Shown here one piece after another: positions 26,801 through 36,397 of a DNA stretch of 59,428 bases. The translations under genes were made by a program, and so were the position numbers. Position 1 is the first letter of the stretch. The number at the start of each line of letters is the position of its first letter. The notes under the pieces are model-generated. The model searched no databases. It was not told where the DNA came from and was given only the letters and a program-made list of their open reading frames with translations. This DNA is from an uncultured Cellvibrio sp. (lineage in GTDB: Bacteria; Pseudomonadota; Gammaproteobacteria; Pseudomonadales; Cellvibrionaceae), in contig CAMPIG010000002.1 in assembly GCA_946886255.1 (NCBI GenBank), positions 1 to 59,428 on the forward strand. The letters are read 5' to 3'.

Positions 26801-28479
26801 CCAATCGCCACCAAATCACCATTAGCAGCGCGAGTGATAGTGGGCGATAGATGACCATGGATGACATCCAGATTTTTAGGCTGCGCATAATCAGGGATAA
26901 ACTGCCCTGCACCATTGGCAGCATTTGGATCCCAGGTACCCGTCCAATATACACTTCGAACGTAAGGCGCTTCTGTTTTACGCATAGCGCCGCCGATAGG
27001 GCTAACGACCAAAACGTATTTGCCCTGACCATTGTGTTCACCGATATATTCGAACACCGGCATCTCCCAAATGGCAGAACCTATATCCATAGAAGAAAAA
27101 GATAGTGATGTAAATGGCTGAGACGCGCGCTCCCAGTTGCCCGACGCAAGATTCGTCGTGGTGTAATGTTCGAGTGCTCCACCACTGCCTATGGCCGCAC
27201 CAATAATCATGTGCCAGCGATTGTCCTGTTTCCACAAGTAGGGATCGCGGAAATCGTTGATACCGCCTGGGTTGGGCTGATTTTTATCGATCAATCCGCC
27301 TTTCTTTTGCCAGTGTTCAAGGTTCGCTTCCGTACTCGTCGCCCAAGCAATACCAGGATCGAATTGGCCATCAAAATTTACGGTAGTGTAAAAGGCGTAA
27401 GCAGTATCACCGTCTGCAATTACATCACCAGACCAAATACCTTTTGAACCAAGCCCTGACATACCATCCGTATTAAGAGCGGGATAAAAAGCATCTTTTA
27501 AGTTTTCCCAATACACTAAATCATCACTCACCATATGCCCCCAATGCATCATCCATTTGTAAGGTCCATTGGGTGTGCGCTGATAAAACATGTGATAGCG
27601 CCCATTAAAGCGAACCAGTCCGTGTGGTTCGTTGGTCCAGTTGGCTGGCGGCATGGCGTGATAACGCGGACGCAGTACATCATCCTCGAACCGGGTTTCC
27701 GGAACAGCAATGGACTCTCGCCACGGCGTATCTTTACCCACCTGGTACTCCTCTAGCCACTGGGACTCCGGTGGTACCGAAGCATAAACGCGGGTGATAT
27801 CGTAGGCCGCGTTGATGGCATTGACTTCGAAAACACCGAACGAGGTTTGGGGTTTGTCACTGCGAGCAATCACCAACGGTGTATTGTTAGCAAATTCAAT
27901 GTTGCCCGTAACGAATTGCTGCTGCGCAACTCGAACACCATTCACAAACAAAGTGACTTGTCCGTTGTTCACCGTCGCAGCCACATGAGTCCAATGGTAT
28001 AGAGGGAATCGTTCTGGAGCCTTGAGGTTCACTATCTGTCCAGCGATGTTTACCCGTATCCACCACTCACCGTAAGTATTTATCGATAGGCTAAAGCCCC
28101 TGCCATCAGCCGTTTGATGCATCAAGGAAGAATCCATCAAGTCGGTTTCTTCGGTCGAGGGGTAGGATTCCAATGCTATCCATGTACTCAATGCCAGCTG
28201 ATTCGAAGTCGGCATATTGAGTGGACCGGTCACCCAAGTAGAGTAACCGTCAGTACGCAACGCATTACCACTCACTCCCGGCACTCGCTCCGGGGGATTT
28301 TTTCCGGCAAAGAAACTCACACGGTAATCGCTTCCGCCAGCGCTATTAATTACTTGGGCGCTGCCATTTTCTTCGTTGTAATTCAGTTCCACCAATGGAA
28401 CTGCAAATGCAGGTTTAGTACAGATCATGGCGGCGGTGATTGCCGCGGCTCGAATGATCCTATTCTTCATTATTATCAT
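23854..28479 (-). CDS. Large modular secreted GH32 fructanase (NEPHG type) with three C-terminal binding-like modules
   Basis: 1541 residues. Order (approximate): signal peptide 1-26; LamG/concanavalin-like domain 35-240; GH32 propeller 265-600 with NWTNEPHG (Glu284 where most GH32 have Asp), FRDPYLW (Asp412) and IWEMPVF (Glu472); GH32 C-terminal sandwich to ~760; two Ig-like repeats of ~110 residues, each with a DYD-D motif after LTL-G; module A; a Big_2 bacterial Ig domain (NIVVGINLSPANAEL, GVVTAVAPGEATITA); modules B and C to the end. Modules share FExxxLxGW, HLWxFxxGGD, LGGxGxI and GHxNxDxIRIP. Glu as nucleophile occurs in endo-inulinase, so an endo mode is inferred. The start at ATG 28479 has GGAGG five bases upstream. 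A palindrome at 28579 probably controls it. Confidence 0.92.
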   Translation of the reverse strand: MIIMKNRIIRAAAITAAMICTKPAFAVPLVELNYNEENGSAQVINSAGGSDYRVSFFAGKNPPERVPGVSGNALRTDGYSTWVTGPLNMPTSNQLALSTWIALESYPSTEETDLMDSSLMHQTADGRGFSLSINTYGEWWIRVNIAGQIVNLKAPERFPLYHWTHVAATVNNGQVTLFVNGVRVAQQQFVTGNIEFANNTPLVIARSDKPQTSFGVFEVNAINAAYDITRVYASVPPESQWLEEYQVGKDTPWRESIAVPETRFEDDVLRPRYHAMPPANWTNEPHGLVRFNGRYHMFYQRTPNGPYKWMMHWGHMVSDDLVYWENLKDAFYPALNTDGMSGLGSKGIWSGDVIADGDTAYAFYTTVNFDGQFDPGIAWATSTEANLEHWQKKGGLIDKNQPNPGGINDFRDPYLWKQDNRWHMIIGAAIGSGGALEHYTTTNLASGNWERASQPFTSLSFSSMDIGSAIWEMPVFEYIGEHNGQGKYVLVVSPIGGAMRKTEAPYVRSVYWTGTWDPNAANGAGQFIPDYAQPKNLDVIHGHLSPTITRAANGDLVAIGIVDERTNSQIQNDLGWAHTYSLPRVLRLLSDGKTLGQTPAIALQSLREVNEQETLSDVVVNGEHELPTASNQVEIIAEVNPAQTATSYGLVISASPDRDEYTRVYYDGDDLVIDKSNSSNLSGLEETGIYRGAYDEVAFGKPTKFHVFIDHSAIAVFINDKAVFENRIYPVRQDSQEIALYSAGGTTTFTQVVAYPLRAADSVTGPQVTVTGNVAIHEGEESGQELLVELSNGIWTAPLSLEDWNLSGAPEGVAIATLDRLSDSLVKLTLLGDSQADYDEDITNAQVQIAASQIAGSSSLPAAIGTLPRFTAIVEPVTTLTLSAPEPLTEGQEAGKSILIQLTNNQFKSPLDLDNWSIENLPVGLTYDLEWVSSQSVRLTLKGQAQDYDSDVVNFGITVQPAAFVDPDPELGGVAASVNSGITFTAKSGAIRYDFETGDLAGWCTSGGDAFTDLGVTDEANWWNGVFNHQGLFHYWGFNSGEDAAVGQMRSGTFVLEGDGQIHYRIAGGNDPENVYLALVRSSTHEILIKDTGIDSETYVERKFDASDFIGESVYLRVHDGASGGWGHINLDDIRVPVADELDGVMPIPSNIVVGINLSPANAELVPEQNLLLQVAVTPMNGCFGSLVWASSNTNVATVHQGVVTAVAPGEATITATSLDGNATAQAQIVVQEASPLRIYDFENASLAGWTVIGNAFTVGDISNATTFWQGESFNHQGSYHLWSHQEGGDGQLGELISDSFVLGGDGIIRVLLSGGSDLNNLYLALKRADGSELMRITGNNSEAYEEQVLDASAHRGETLRVHLVDNSVTGFGHINMDSLRIPTGPALSYRIFDFETGTLAGWTAQGAAFSEADVTDDSCFWVECLSFMREGNFHLWGFKAGGDTDQGELRSETFMLGGHGQIRALISGGNDIEKLYLALIDDQNGAELMRITGNDSEEFVERNMDASAFVGRRCYLKAVDQATGGWGHLNLDNIRIPLAQ

Positions 28480-28969
28480 AATTGCCTCCGCGCTCTTGCG
28501 CATTGCTGATTAAAACTGATGAAGTAAAACGTTCGTCTCCTACACCCATCATCAATCTGTTTCCCTAAAAAGACTTAATGTACAACGTTGTACATTTTGG
28601 TGCGAACGAAGCCCACAACGACCAGGTAATGCTCTAAATGGAATATTCCGGAAGGACTCAGTCTCCGGGGGGTTAGCTCATAGCCACCACGTGATGTACA
28701 TATTCGCGAGCTGGATGAATCCGAAATACCAACCGATCAGCAAAAACATAGTTATTTTTATTCAACATTAATTAAATTGCGGCCAAGCAGATGTTTATGT
28801 TCTGCAATTCATCATTATCAACGGTTTTACTTAGCTACAGAAAATTGCCATGTAAAATTTAAGGAAAGCAATTAATATTTGCTGCACTTTTACTTTTTAT
28901 AGGGCATGAACATTACAGTAAAATACCTGTGTCAAAAAAACGGACCGTTAAAAATTCAATAGGATATCT
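28480..28969. other. Intergenic region with regulatory palindrome
   Basis: About 490 AT-rich bases between the modular GH32 and the small lipoprotein gene. The only clear feature is the palindrome at 28579-28594. No RNA gene or terminator could be recognised, although the chemoreceptor transcript should end here. Confidence 0.5.
28579..28594. promoter_or_regulatory. LacI-type operator d (perfect palindrome)
   Basis: TGTACAACGTTGTACA, fully symmetric and centred on CG, 100 bases before the modular GH32 start. It keeps the CAACGTT core of the other operators but has TGTACA arms instead of TGACCA, so it may be a stronger site or the target of a different regulator. Confidence 0.6.
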
Positions 28970-29260
28970 TCAATCTTTTTTGTTCTTATTTTTGAATTCA
29001 GCGATTAGCTTATTGAAGTCATCAGCATATTTTTTTAAATCGGATAGACGCTTCTCCTTCTCAACAACTGACAACCTTGAGCACGACAGATAGTCCTGCA
29101 TAGCTTTGACATAATGTTTGACGTCCGCATGCGCTTTAATCATTTGTGCCGCGACAGCAGTATCAACATCAGGAAAATCCGGCTTTTCTCCCGGTTTCTC
29201 GCAGCAAATCGCCAGAACAGGACATAGAAACAACAAAGCGGGAAAATTCCTTATTTTCAT
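28970..29260 (-). CDS. Small lipoprotein paired with the chemoreceptor
   Basis: 96 residues. N-terminal signal with an AICC lipobox-like end (Cys at about 19-20), then a charged helical region (VEKEKRLSDLKKYADDFNKLI) that is probably coiled coil, and a Lys/Asn-rich tail. No family recognised. ATG 29260 is chosen over 29281 because it starts the signal peptide directly and has a G-rich ribosome-binding site upstream. It begins 17 bases after the chemoreceptor stop, so the two are co-expressed; it could be a periplasmic partner of the receptor, but nothing in the sequence shows a function. Confidence 0.7.
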   Translation of the reverse strand: MKIRNFPALLFLCPVLAICCEKPGEKPDFPDVDTAVAAQMIKAHADVKHYVKAMQDYLSCSRLSVVEKEKRLSDLKKYADDFNKLIAEFKNKNKKD

Positions 29261-29277
29261 TAGCACCCACCCCCAAC

Positions 29278-30807
29278 TCAAATTTTAAACTTGTCTACGA
29301 CTGTCATAAGTCGTTTGGAGCGATCCAGCAACAGCGCTGCACCTTCAAGGGCACCCTCAATTTCCTGATCTGCCTTTTCCAACACACCAGCAATGCTGCC
29401 AACATTGTCTTCAATTTGTCGAGCAGACATTGTTTGCTGCTCAGTCGCGCTCGCCACCGTATTGGTTTTGTCGCGAATGATCGAAACAATATCGGCGATA
29501 GCTGTCAACGAGTCGCGCGCCTTGGCCGCATGCAACACTGAGTCATCAGCCTGCTCATTACCGCTTCGCATCATCATGACCGCCTGTTGCGCACTCTGCT
29601 GTAGACGTTCGATGATCTGGCGTATTTCTTTGGTAGATTCCTGCGTTCTGGAGGCAAGTACCCGCACTTCATCGGCAACCACTGCGAAACCACGACCTGA
29701 TTCACCAGCACGCGCAGCTTCAATTGCCGCATTGAGCGCTAACAAATTTGTCTGCTCCGCCACTCCGCGGATAACATCAAGCACTGAGCCTATGTTAATT
29801 GTCTCCTTCTGAACATTGTCGATAACCTGCCCCGAATTCTTCAGTTCAGCAGATAGCAGGCCAATCTTGTCCGTGGCAGCAACCACCGTATTATTGCCCG
29901 CGACCACGACTGAATCAGCTTCGTGAGAAAGGTTGGCCGTTTCGCTCATGTTTAAGCTCACGCTTTGAATAGCAGTCACCAACTCCCTAATAGCTACAAA
30001 CATCTGTTCGATCTTCATTTTCTGGGTAGCTGCAGATTGTTTATTATCGCGTGCCCAAGCAGCCAAGGAAGTTGATTCCTTTTCTACGTCACCCGCCACG
30101 GCAACAAGATCAGTGACTATTACATAAAGCTTCTCCACAAAGTCATTGAAGTAGCGAGCCAGCTCTGTTATCTCGTCGTTACCTTCCAGCGGCAAACGAC
30201 GCCGTAAATCACCGTCACCAGAAGAAATATCTCGTAGAATCGAAACCACTCCGTTTACCTTGCTAACGATACTGCGCTGAATAAAAAACGCGGATATTAA
30301 CGAGAATGCAACAAGGACGGCTGCAACAACACTGGATTGAACCAGTGTGCTGTGCTGCATCTGATCAATCTCACTTTTGCTAACTTCGATGAAAACATCA
30401 CCGAGCAGAGCACCATCGGACATAATGTTTTCTTTGATGATGAAGCTACGATCTTTTTCTACACCACCTTCTGTAAATTGGATATTGCGAATCTCAATGG
30501 GGGATAAAGCGCTACTATTCTCTGGATAGGCAGCAAAAAGTTCGCCGCCAGCGTAGATAGCAGCACTTATCACCCGCGAATTGCGTTTAAGTGAAGCGAG
30601 AATACTAGCGATAATGACTTTATCATCAAACGTTATAGCTCCTATGCTCGACTCACCAAGCACTTTTGCAAGAGACTGTGTATCACCAATAATGGCCGAA
30701 CGAGCATACTCGGCCGCATTAAGTACAGCCAAAGAAGAGATGACCAAAATCGACAGGACGCACGCCGAGAAAACACCAATTATTATTTTATTATTTATTG
30801 TAAACAT
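29278..30807 (-). CDS. Methyl-accepting chemotaxis protein with CHASE8-like sensor
   Basis: 509 residues. Cytoplasmic start, TM1 ([20 protein letters not shown]), a compact periplasmic domain of about 110 residues resembling CHASE8 ([33 protein letters not shown]), TM2 ([19 protein letters not shown]), HAMP, then the signalling coiled coil with the conserved tip around [20 protein letters not shown]. The start ATG 30807 has GGGGAGCAAC directly upstream; the longer frame reads through a terminator hairpin. It lies between GH32 genes inside the fructan locus, so it may steer cells toward fructan or its products, although CHASE8 ligands are unknown to me. Only 22 bases separate it from the upstream terminator, so it is probably expressed by read-through. 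Confidence 0.92.
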   Translation of the reverse strand: MFTINNKIIIGVFSACVLSILVISSLAVLNAAEYARSAIIGDTQSLAKVLGESSIGAITFDDKVIIASILASLKRNSRVISAAIYAGGELFAAYPENSSALSPIEIRNIQFTEGGVEKDRSFIIKENIMSDGALLGDVFIEVSKSEIDQMQHSTLVQSSVVAAVLVAFSLISAFFIQRSIVSKVNGVVSILRDISSGDGDLRRRLPLEGNDEITELARYFNDFVEKLYVIVTDLVAVAGDVEKESTSLAAWARDNKQSAATQKMKIEQMFVAIRELVTAIQSVSLNMSETANLSHEADSVVVAGNNTVVAATDKIGLLSAELKNSGQVIDNVQKETINIGSVLDVIRGVAEQTNLLALNAAIEAARAGESGRGFAVVADEVRVLASRTQESTKEIRQIIERLQQSAQQAVMMMRSGNEQADDSVLHAAKARDSLTAIADIVSIIRDKTNTVASATEQQTMSARQIEDNVGSIAGVLEKADQEIEGALEGAALLLDRSKRLMTVVDKFKI

Positions 30808-30828
30808 GTTGCTCCCCAACTGACGGCT

Positions 30829-30852
30829 AAAAAAGGCCGCGCGAACGCGGCC
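30829..30852 (-). terminator. Intrinsic terminator between GH32 lipoprotein and chemoreceptor genes
   Basis: GGCCGCG, loop CGAA, CGCGGCC, followed on the minus strand by six T. It would end the TBDR / repeat-lipoprotein / GH32 transcript. Confidence 0.85.
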
Positions 30853-30926
30853 AATATCGCGAGGCTCCATAACAACAAGCGACAACAACAGCGAAGCTAC
30901 TAACGAACCTTAAAAGTGCAACCCCC

Positions 30927-33227
30927 CTACTCTTGCAACGAAATAGGCTTGAGCGTCCAGTAATCCAACGCTGTGAAATTCGCCACGCCCTGAGAGCCAA
31001 AGATATTTATTCCATCGCTGTCGGCTTTGCTCGGATAACTGCGGAAGCTAAATGCCGCTGCATCATTGATGAACACATCAATCACCGAACCGTCAATGAA
31101 CACGTGGAATTTCGTAGGTTTCCCGAATGCTGCTTCATCGTAATTTTCGATCAGCAAAACTTTGTCTTCTTCGTTGGCAGTTGTGCTGTTACGTTTATCC
31201 AGAGCGATACGCTTTCCTATCCCGTCGTAATAAATGCGCGTGTATTCTGAACGGTCAGCATTGGCCAATACTTCGAAGCCATAACGCTCAGCGGTATTGC
31301 TGTCATTAAGCGTGAGTACAAACTCTATCTGTTTGCCATTAACACCGGTGGCAGTCACATCGGAGGTTGAGAGGTCTGCGATAGAAGTGGGATCAGCAGC
31401 CGTGCGAAGGCTGGCTAAATTCGCACTGGGACGCTGTCCAAGAGTGGCGTTATCCGGCAGGAGGTACCATTCCCGAGCCAAACTGAACGTGTGCGCCCAA
31501 CCGGCGTCCAGTTGCGCTTGCGAGCTGCGGCGCTCATCTACAATCCCTATAGCCGTCAAAACGCCAGCTGCGTTGCGCTCGACTGTGGGAGAAAGGTGAC
31601 CGCGCAGCAGATCCAGTTTTTTGGGTTGTTGATAGTCGGGCGTAAATGTTCCATCGGACCAGGTGCCCGTCCAATAAAGGCCACGCGTTGGATTGCTGTT
31701 GTCGTATTTACCCACAGCACCGCCAACGGGATTGACGACCAGAATATGTTTATCGTCAAGGGGTTCAAATACGGGCAGTTCCCAAACATCGGAGCCGACA
31801 TCCATATTGGCATAACTCACGCTGCTGAATACGGGCTGATAAGTCCAACTCAAAAGGTTAGGTGACGTGTAATAAGCCAGCCCCCCGCCGCCTTGCACTT
31901 TGGCACCGATCAGCATATGCCAGGTTCCATTTTCCTCCCACAAGTAAGGATCGCGAAAATCCTGAACCTGATCACTATCGATCAGAGGCCCCTGCTTTTC
32001 CCACGTAAGGAAGTTTTCGTCTTCGCTGGTTGCCAAAGCGATCCCGGGATTAAAATCATCTGAGTGGTTAACATTGGTGTAGAAGGCGTAGGCCTTGCCG
32101 TTGCTAACAACGACATCACCAGCCCAAATGCCCTTCATGTCGAAGCCGCTGGTGCTACCTTCGTCAAGGGTTGGATACAGCGCATCCGGTAATACAGTCC
32201 AGTTGACGAAATCCTCGCTAACCATATGCCCCCAGTGGGACTGGGTTTTGAACGGACCATTCGGCGTGCGTTGGTAGAACATATGGAATTGGTCGTCACT
32301 ACGCACCAGACCGTGAGGTTCGTTAGTCCACCCAGCCGGAGGCATGGCGTGAAATTTTGGACGATGCAAGTCATCGACAAAACGATTGACTGGCGTCTTG
32401 ATGGCGCTTGCGCTATTCGCGCTGCTACCAGCTTGGTAGGTTTCTAAAAGGGTACCCGCATTAAGGGAATAGTCGTATACACGCGTATCATCAAAGGCGC
32501 CGTTAACGCCGTTAAGCAAGAAAATTCCGTCCGATATATCGGTATGGCTTTTACCCACACGCAGAGGACGCTCGGCTAATTGCACCGTCTGATTTTTTGC
32601 AATACTTGTACTGGCAACCACAGTACCGTTCATCACCAGGCTAACCTGTCCCTGCACGCTATCCACTACCCCCGCCACGTGGGTCCACGTGTTGAGTGGG
32701 AATAGTTCATCCGCCTTGAGCGTGACGAGGTTGCCTCCTACGTTGACCCTGAAGCTATATTCCCCCCAGGTATTAATATCCAGGGTAAATCCCTTGCTGC
32801 CGTCAAACTGAGAGACGAGTGCAGATGGATGGTGCTGGTCATACGGCAACTCCCGATCCGATGGATAAGACTCCAACGCGACCCACGTCTCTACCGTTAT
32901 GTTCTTCAGATTGGTTAAATCCAGGTCGGCATCGAGAAATGTTGAAAAGCCATTAGTACGTAATGCATTTCCGTTAATGCCCACAACACGTTCAGCTTCA
33001 CCGAGTGTATTTTGAATTTCCACATCGGCACCACTGACTTCCTCTTGCGTGTTTCCTGCGGCTTCATCATATGCCAAGTGAAAAACCAGCTCCCCGGTTG
33101 GAACTGGTGGTTGCTCCGGCTCGTTGTCGGATTTGGGAGACGGCCCTACTTCGCCTAATTTACATCCTGCCAGCGTTATAGCAGCGACCAGCGAGAACAG
33201 CAGAGTTCGGTTTTGTAATTGCTTCAT
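30927..33227 (-). CDS. Surface or periplasmic GH32 lipoprotein (NEPHG type)
   Basis: 766 residues. Lipoprotein signal with lipobox TLAGC (Cys22), a Pro/Glu-rich linker, a LamG-like domain (about 45-255), and GH32 propeller plus sandwich (about 285-760). Active-site regions: GWTNEPHG (Glu303 in the nucleophile position), DFRDPYLW and VWELPVFEP. It aligns along its length with the first 760 residues of the 1541-residue enzyme but lacks the C-terminal modules. Third gene of the operon after the TBDR and the repeat lipoprotein, and the terminator follows it. Residue +2 after the lipid Cys is Lys, not Asp, so outer-membrane placement is expected. Likely a cell-bound endo-fructanase feeding the TBDR. 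Confidence 0.92.
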   Translation of the reverse strand: MKQLQNRTLLFSLVAAITLAGCKLGEVGPSPKSDNEPEQPPVPTGELVFHLAYDEAAGNTQEEVSGADVEIQNTLGEAERVVGINGNALRTNGFSTFLDADLDLTNLKNITVETWVALESYPSDRELPYDQHHPSALVSQFDGSKGFTLDINTWGEYSFRVNVGGNLVTLKADELFPLNTWTHVAGVVDSVQGQVSLVMNGTVVASTSIAKNQTVQLAERPLRVGKSHTDISDGIFLLNGVNGAFDDTRVYDYSLNAGTLLETYQAGSSANSASAIKTPVNRFVDDLHRPKFHAMPPAGWTNEPHGLVRSDDQFHMFYQRTPNGPFKTQSHWGHMVSEDFVNWTVLPDALYPTLDEGSTSGFDMKGIWAGDVVVSNGKAYAFYTNVNHSDDFNPGIALATSEDENFLTWEKQGPLIDSDQVQDFRDPYLWEENGTWHMLIGAKVQGGGGLAYYTSPNLLSWTYQPVFSSVSYANMDVGSDVWELPVFEPLDDKHILVVNPVGGAVGKYDNSNPTRGLYWTGTWSDGTFTPDYQQPKKLDLLRGHLSPTVERNAAGVLTAIGIVDERRSSQAQLDAGWAHTFSLAREWYLLPDNATLGQRPSANLASLRTAADPTSIADLSTSDVTATGVNGKQIEFVLTLNDSNTAERYGFEVLANADRSEYTRIYYDGIGKRIALDKRNSTTANEEDKVLLIENYDEAAFGKPTKFHVFIDGSVIDVFINDAAAFSFRSYPSKADSDGINIFGSQGVANFTALDYWTLKPISLQE

Positions 33228-33302
33228 GGTGTTACCTGTTTAATAAAATGCAGATCCGATCCCGGTCGCCACTGTGGCCAACCGGGTTCGGTATCTAAGG
33301 GC

Positions 33303-36240
33303 TTAGGGGAGCTGAGCCACTACGCTGCTCATATGCAGATGGTCAAAACTAAGGAAACCACAGCCGCCGGCTTCGTTATCGAAGATTTCGATGTACAAGC
33401 TCTCACCGACATTAGCGCTCAGGTCAAGGGTCACCCAGTCATCATCACCATCAATATGGGATGGACCGCAGCTGTTGGGACTAAATGCTGCTACTTCACT
33501 GTCGTCGCTGGCACGCTTCACACGGATTCCCACCGGTGCAGCCCCATTGCCACCCGCCATCAAGATATTGAGGTTGGTGCGCGCTGCATCGACAGTGAAG
33601 GCTGGCGAAGTCAGCATGCCAGTAGGTGCATCGCACCCCTCGGCATTGCCATTAATCTCACAGGTGCTTACGGCTCCAGCCCCTACTCCCGCTGCTGCTG
33701 AATTGCTAGCGCGAGTAGTGCCTTGCCATGTATCGGCCGTAGCAGGATTGGCAAAGGCACCGGTACCACTCCAGCCGTTATCAAGCATGGCCAGGGCATC
33801 ATCGAAGTTACCCAGCACCTGATCAAAGGCATCAGCTGGCACTGTTACGTTGCGGGTTGCAGTCGGGTCCACCACCTCGCCCCCGTCGGTTGCCGCCGGA
33901 TCATAAGCTTCGCCGTCGGTCATATGCATATGATCGAAACTAAGGAAGCCACAACCACCAGGCTCGTTATCGAATACCTCAATTTTGATCTCTACGCCAA
34001 CGTAAGTCGTCAGGTCCAAAGTCACCCAATCTTCATCACCTGAAATATGCGATGGACCGCAGCTATCAGGTGTGTGTACGACCAACTCAGCATCGTCAGC
34101 CGCATTCAATACGCGAAGGCCCACTGCAGCACTACCATTGCCCCCAGCCATCAGAAACGCGAGCAGAGGTTGTTCAGCAGTCACGGTAAATGCCGGAGAT
34201 GTCAACGTTCCAACCGGGGCATCACATCCCTCGGCATTTTCGTTGATTTCGCACGTGCTCACTGCCCCTGCACCTACACGAGCGGACTCAGCGAAGCGGG
34301 TAGTACCTGCCCAAGCGGTATCTTCCAAAGAGCTGGCAAATGCGCCGGTTGCTAGCCAGCCTGTATCCAGCGCAGATTGGGGCGAGTCAAAACGGCCGAT
34401 GACATTGGAGCCTGAGTCGGCATAAGGGAGAGCCGTGCGGAATGACAGATTGGCCAGAGTTTCGTCAGTGAGGCTCACAGTGCCTCCATCAATCATGGGA
34501 CTCGGCAATACGCCATCATTGGTAGCCGGATCGCGCTCGGTTTGATACAGGTGATCGAAACTCACGAAACCACAGCCACCAGCTTCTTCGTCAAATAACT
34601 GGAAGCGCACGCTCGCGTTACGAATGGCACCCATATCTATCGCGGTCCAATCGTAGTTATCGTCGATAAATGACGGGCCACAGGAGTTAGGAGAGTAGCT
34701 GTGCAGCACGTTGCCGATGCTGTCCATGATACGCAGACCAACGGGCGCCGAGCCGCTGCCTCCCCCCATCAGAAAATAGAGGTAGTCCTGGATCACAGAG
34801 GTAACAGGCGATGTGAGAGTACCGGTGGGCGCATCACAGCCCTCGGCGTTATCGTTGATTTCACAGGTACTTACTGCACCTTCACCGATCCGGGCAGCCC
34901 CATCAAGGCGAGTTGTGCCCTGCCATGCCGTCACGCTGGCCGGGTCAGCAAACGCACCCGTACCGATCCAACCAGCCTCCAACATGGCTAGCGCCGAGTT
35001 GAAGTTCCCAACGACCTGGCCTTCAGTAAACGCATCGGCGGCAACAGAGACGTTGAATGCTTGAAATTCTTCAGGAATATTGGCTACACCCCCAACGATC
35101 GGGGTAATGGTCTCACCAGCCTCGTTGAGGAAACTGTCATTGCCACTTTGATAAACATGGTCAACCGCGATGAAGCCACAGGAGGTCGTTGAGCGATCAG
35201 CCACGCGCACTTTCACTTCCTGGCCGAGAATCGCACTTACGTCCACTTTGAACCAATCGTTGTCATTGTCGATGTAGTTCTTGTCGCAGGTTTTAGGTGT
35301 AAAACTCACCAATACTTCGTCGGTTGAAGCCCGTAGGACTTCTACTGCAACATCTTCATTGCCAACAGCACCACCTGCGGCGAGCAAATAAATGAAGTTA
35401 TGGGTAACTGTGAACGAGGGTGAGGTCACAGTGCCTTGCAGCGCAGCGCATCCTCCGGCCAGTGTGCTGCAGCTAGAGAAAGCGCGATCACCGACACGAG
35501 CGGCTTCTTTGGCTACACTAGCGCCTTGCCACGCACCCGCCACCTGTGGATTGGCAAAATCCCCCGTTGCAGCCCAACCAAAACCACCAAACTCTGTACT
35601 GGTAGCCATTTTTACGGCATCGTCGAAATTTCCGATTATATTGGAAATGCCGTCCTCCGGCAGGGTCACGCCCACACCAGAGGTAGGCTCTCCAGCAGTG
35701 GCTGCTTGCTGGCCAAACGCGCTGTTACTCTGATAAAAATGATCGAAAGCGACAAAACCACAACCGGCAGGCTCATTATCGAAGATGTATAGCTGCACCG
35801 ATTGTCCCTTGAGTGCGCGCACATCAAAGTGAAACCAGTCATCATTACCACTCAATACTGGCTTGCTACAGGCGTTGGGCTGAAACTGCAGTAATACAGT
35901 CTCCGTACCAGCAAGACGTACCTGTACCCCTACTGGCGTAGCTCCACCGGTCATTAAAAAATTAATGTAATCGTTGTTGATGATGAAAGCTGGTGTCAGC
36001 ATGCTGCCGACGTTACTGTCGCAATCGTTGCCATTGATCTCACACGTGCTCACAGCCACCTTGCCAATACGCGCGCCCTCCAATTTGGCCGTAAGCACAT
36101 TCCACTCCTTACCCTCGGCGAATTGACCGGTCAGCACCCAGCCATTGGCCGGATTCTGAATAAAGTCTGCATCCTCAAAATCGGCAATCACATTAGCGGG
36201 ATTAAATAGCACTGGATCTGAATTGGTTACTTTAAATAAC
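33303..36240 (-). repeat. Five-fold internal repeat in the module lipoprotein gene
   Basis: Units of roughly 500-620 bases. Protein motifs are strongly conserved between units 1, 3, 4 and 5, while the codons differ at many third positions, as in the STCEIN loops at about 33.65, 34.25 and 34.86 kb. This indicates an old duplication kept by selection rather than a recent expansion. Confidence 0.8.
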
Positions 36241-36380
36241 GTCTCGGAGTTACCCTGCTGCGGCTCTACATAACCGGTAAACTCAAATCCGGCACCGCCA
36301 GCATCACCACCACAAGAAACTAACGCTGAGGAGAGAGCCATCAGCGCGGCCAACTGCATAAGTTTGAATGTTATTTTCAT
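33303..36380 (-). CDS. Lipoprotein of five tandem beta-rich modules, putative surface fructan-binding protein
   Basis: 1025 residues, lipobox ALVSC, then GGDAGGAG as a flexible linker and five modules of about 170 residues separated by variable linkers. Each has F(D/E)-AL-GW-TG-FA near its start, a STCEINxNAEGCDAP loop (degenerate in module 2), GxLTSPAF, a GG near the centre, NSCGPSHIDGDDDW, a DLSA-VGE strand and GGCGFLSFDH. The order of motifs matches the modules on the GH32 enzymes (FE-GW, G-L-S-F, GG, DAS-G, GHINLD), with four extra Cys likely forming disulfides. No enzyme motif is visible. It sits 17 bases after the TBDR, the place of SusD-like proteins in Bacteroidetes. Binding of fructan is inference. 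ATG 36380 has GAGGGG upstream. It has no similarity I can see to SusD. Confidence 0.85.
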   Translation of the reverse strand: MKITFKLMQLAALMALSSALVSCGGDAGGAGFEFTGYVEPQQGNSETLFKVTNSDPVLFNPANVIADFEDADFIQNPANGWVLTGQFAEGKEWNVLTAKLEGARIGKVAVSTCEINGNDCDSNVGSMLTPAFIINNDYINFLMTGGATPVGVQVRLAGTETVLLQFQPNACSKPVLSGNDDWFHFDVRALKGQSVQLYIFDNEPAGCGFVAFDHFYQSNSAFGQQAATAGEPTSGVGVTLPEDGISNIIGNFDDAVKMATSTEFGGFGWAATGDFANPQVAGAWQGASVAKEAARVGDRAFSSCSTLAGGCAALQGTVTSPSFTVTHNFIYLLAAGGAVGNEDVAVEVLRASTDEVLVSFTPKTCDKNYIDNDNDWFKVDVSAILGQEVKVRVADRSTTSCGFIAVDHVYQSGNDSFLNEAGETITPIVGGVANIPEEFQAFNVSVAADAFTEGQVVGNFNSALAMLEAGWIGTGAFADPASVTAWQGTTRLDGAARIGEGAVSTCEINDNAEGCDAPTGTLTSPVTSVIQDYLYFLMGGGSGSAPVGLRIMDSIGNVLHSYSPNSCGPSFIDDNYDWTAIDMGAIRNASVRFQLFDEEAGGCGFVSFDHLYQTERDPATNDGVLPSPMIDGGTVSLTDETLANLSFRTALPYADSGSNVIGRFDSPQSALDTGWLATGAFASSLEDTAWAGTTRFAESARVGAGAVSTCEINENAEGCDAPVGTLTSPAFTVTAEQPLLAFLMAGGNGSAAVGLRVLNAADDAELVVHTPDSCGPSHISGDEDWVTLDLTTYVGVEIKIEVFDNEPGGCGFLSFDHMHMTDGEAYDPAATDGGEVVDPTATRNVTVPADAFDQVLGNFDDALAMLDNGWSGTGAFANPATADTWQGTTRASNSAAAGVGAGAVSTCEINGNAEGCDAPTGMLTSPAFTVDAARTNLNILMAGGNGAAPVGIRVKRASDDSEVAAFSPNSCGPSHIDGDDDWVTLDLSANVGESLYIEIFDNEAGGCGFLSFDHLHMSSVVAQLP

Positions 36381-36397
36381 TATTCGTCCCCTCGGCA

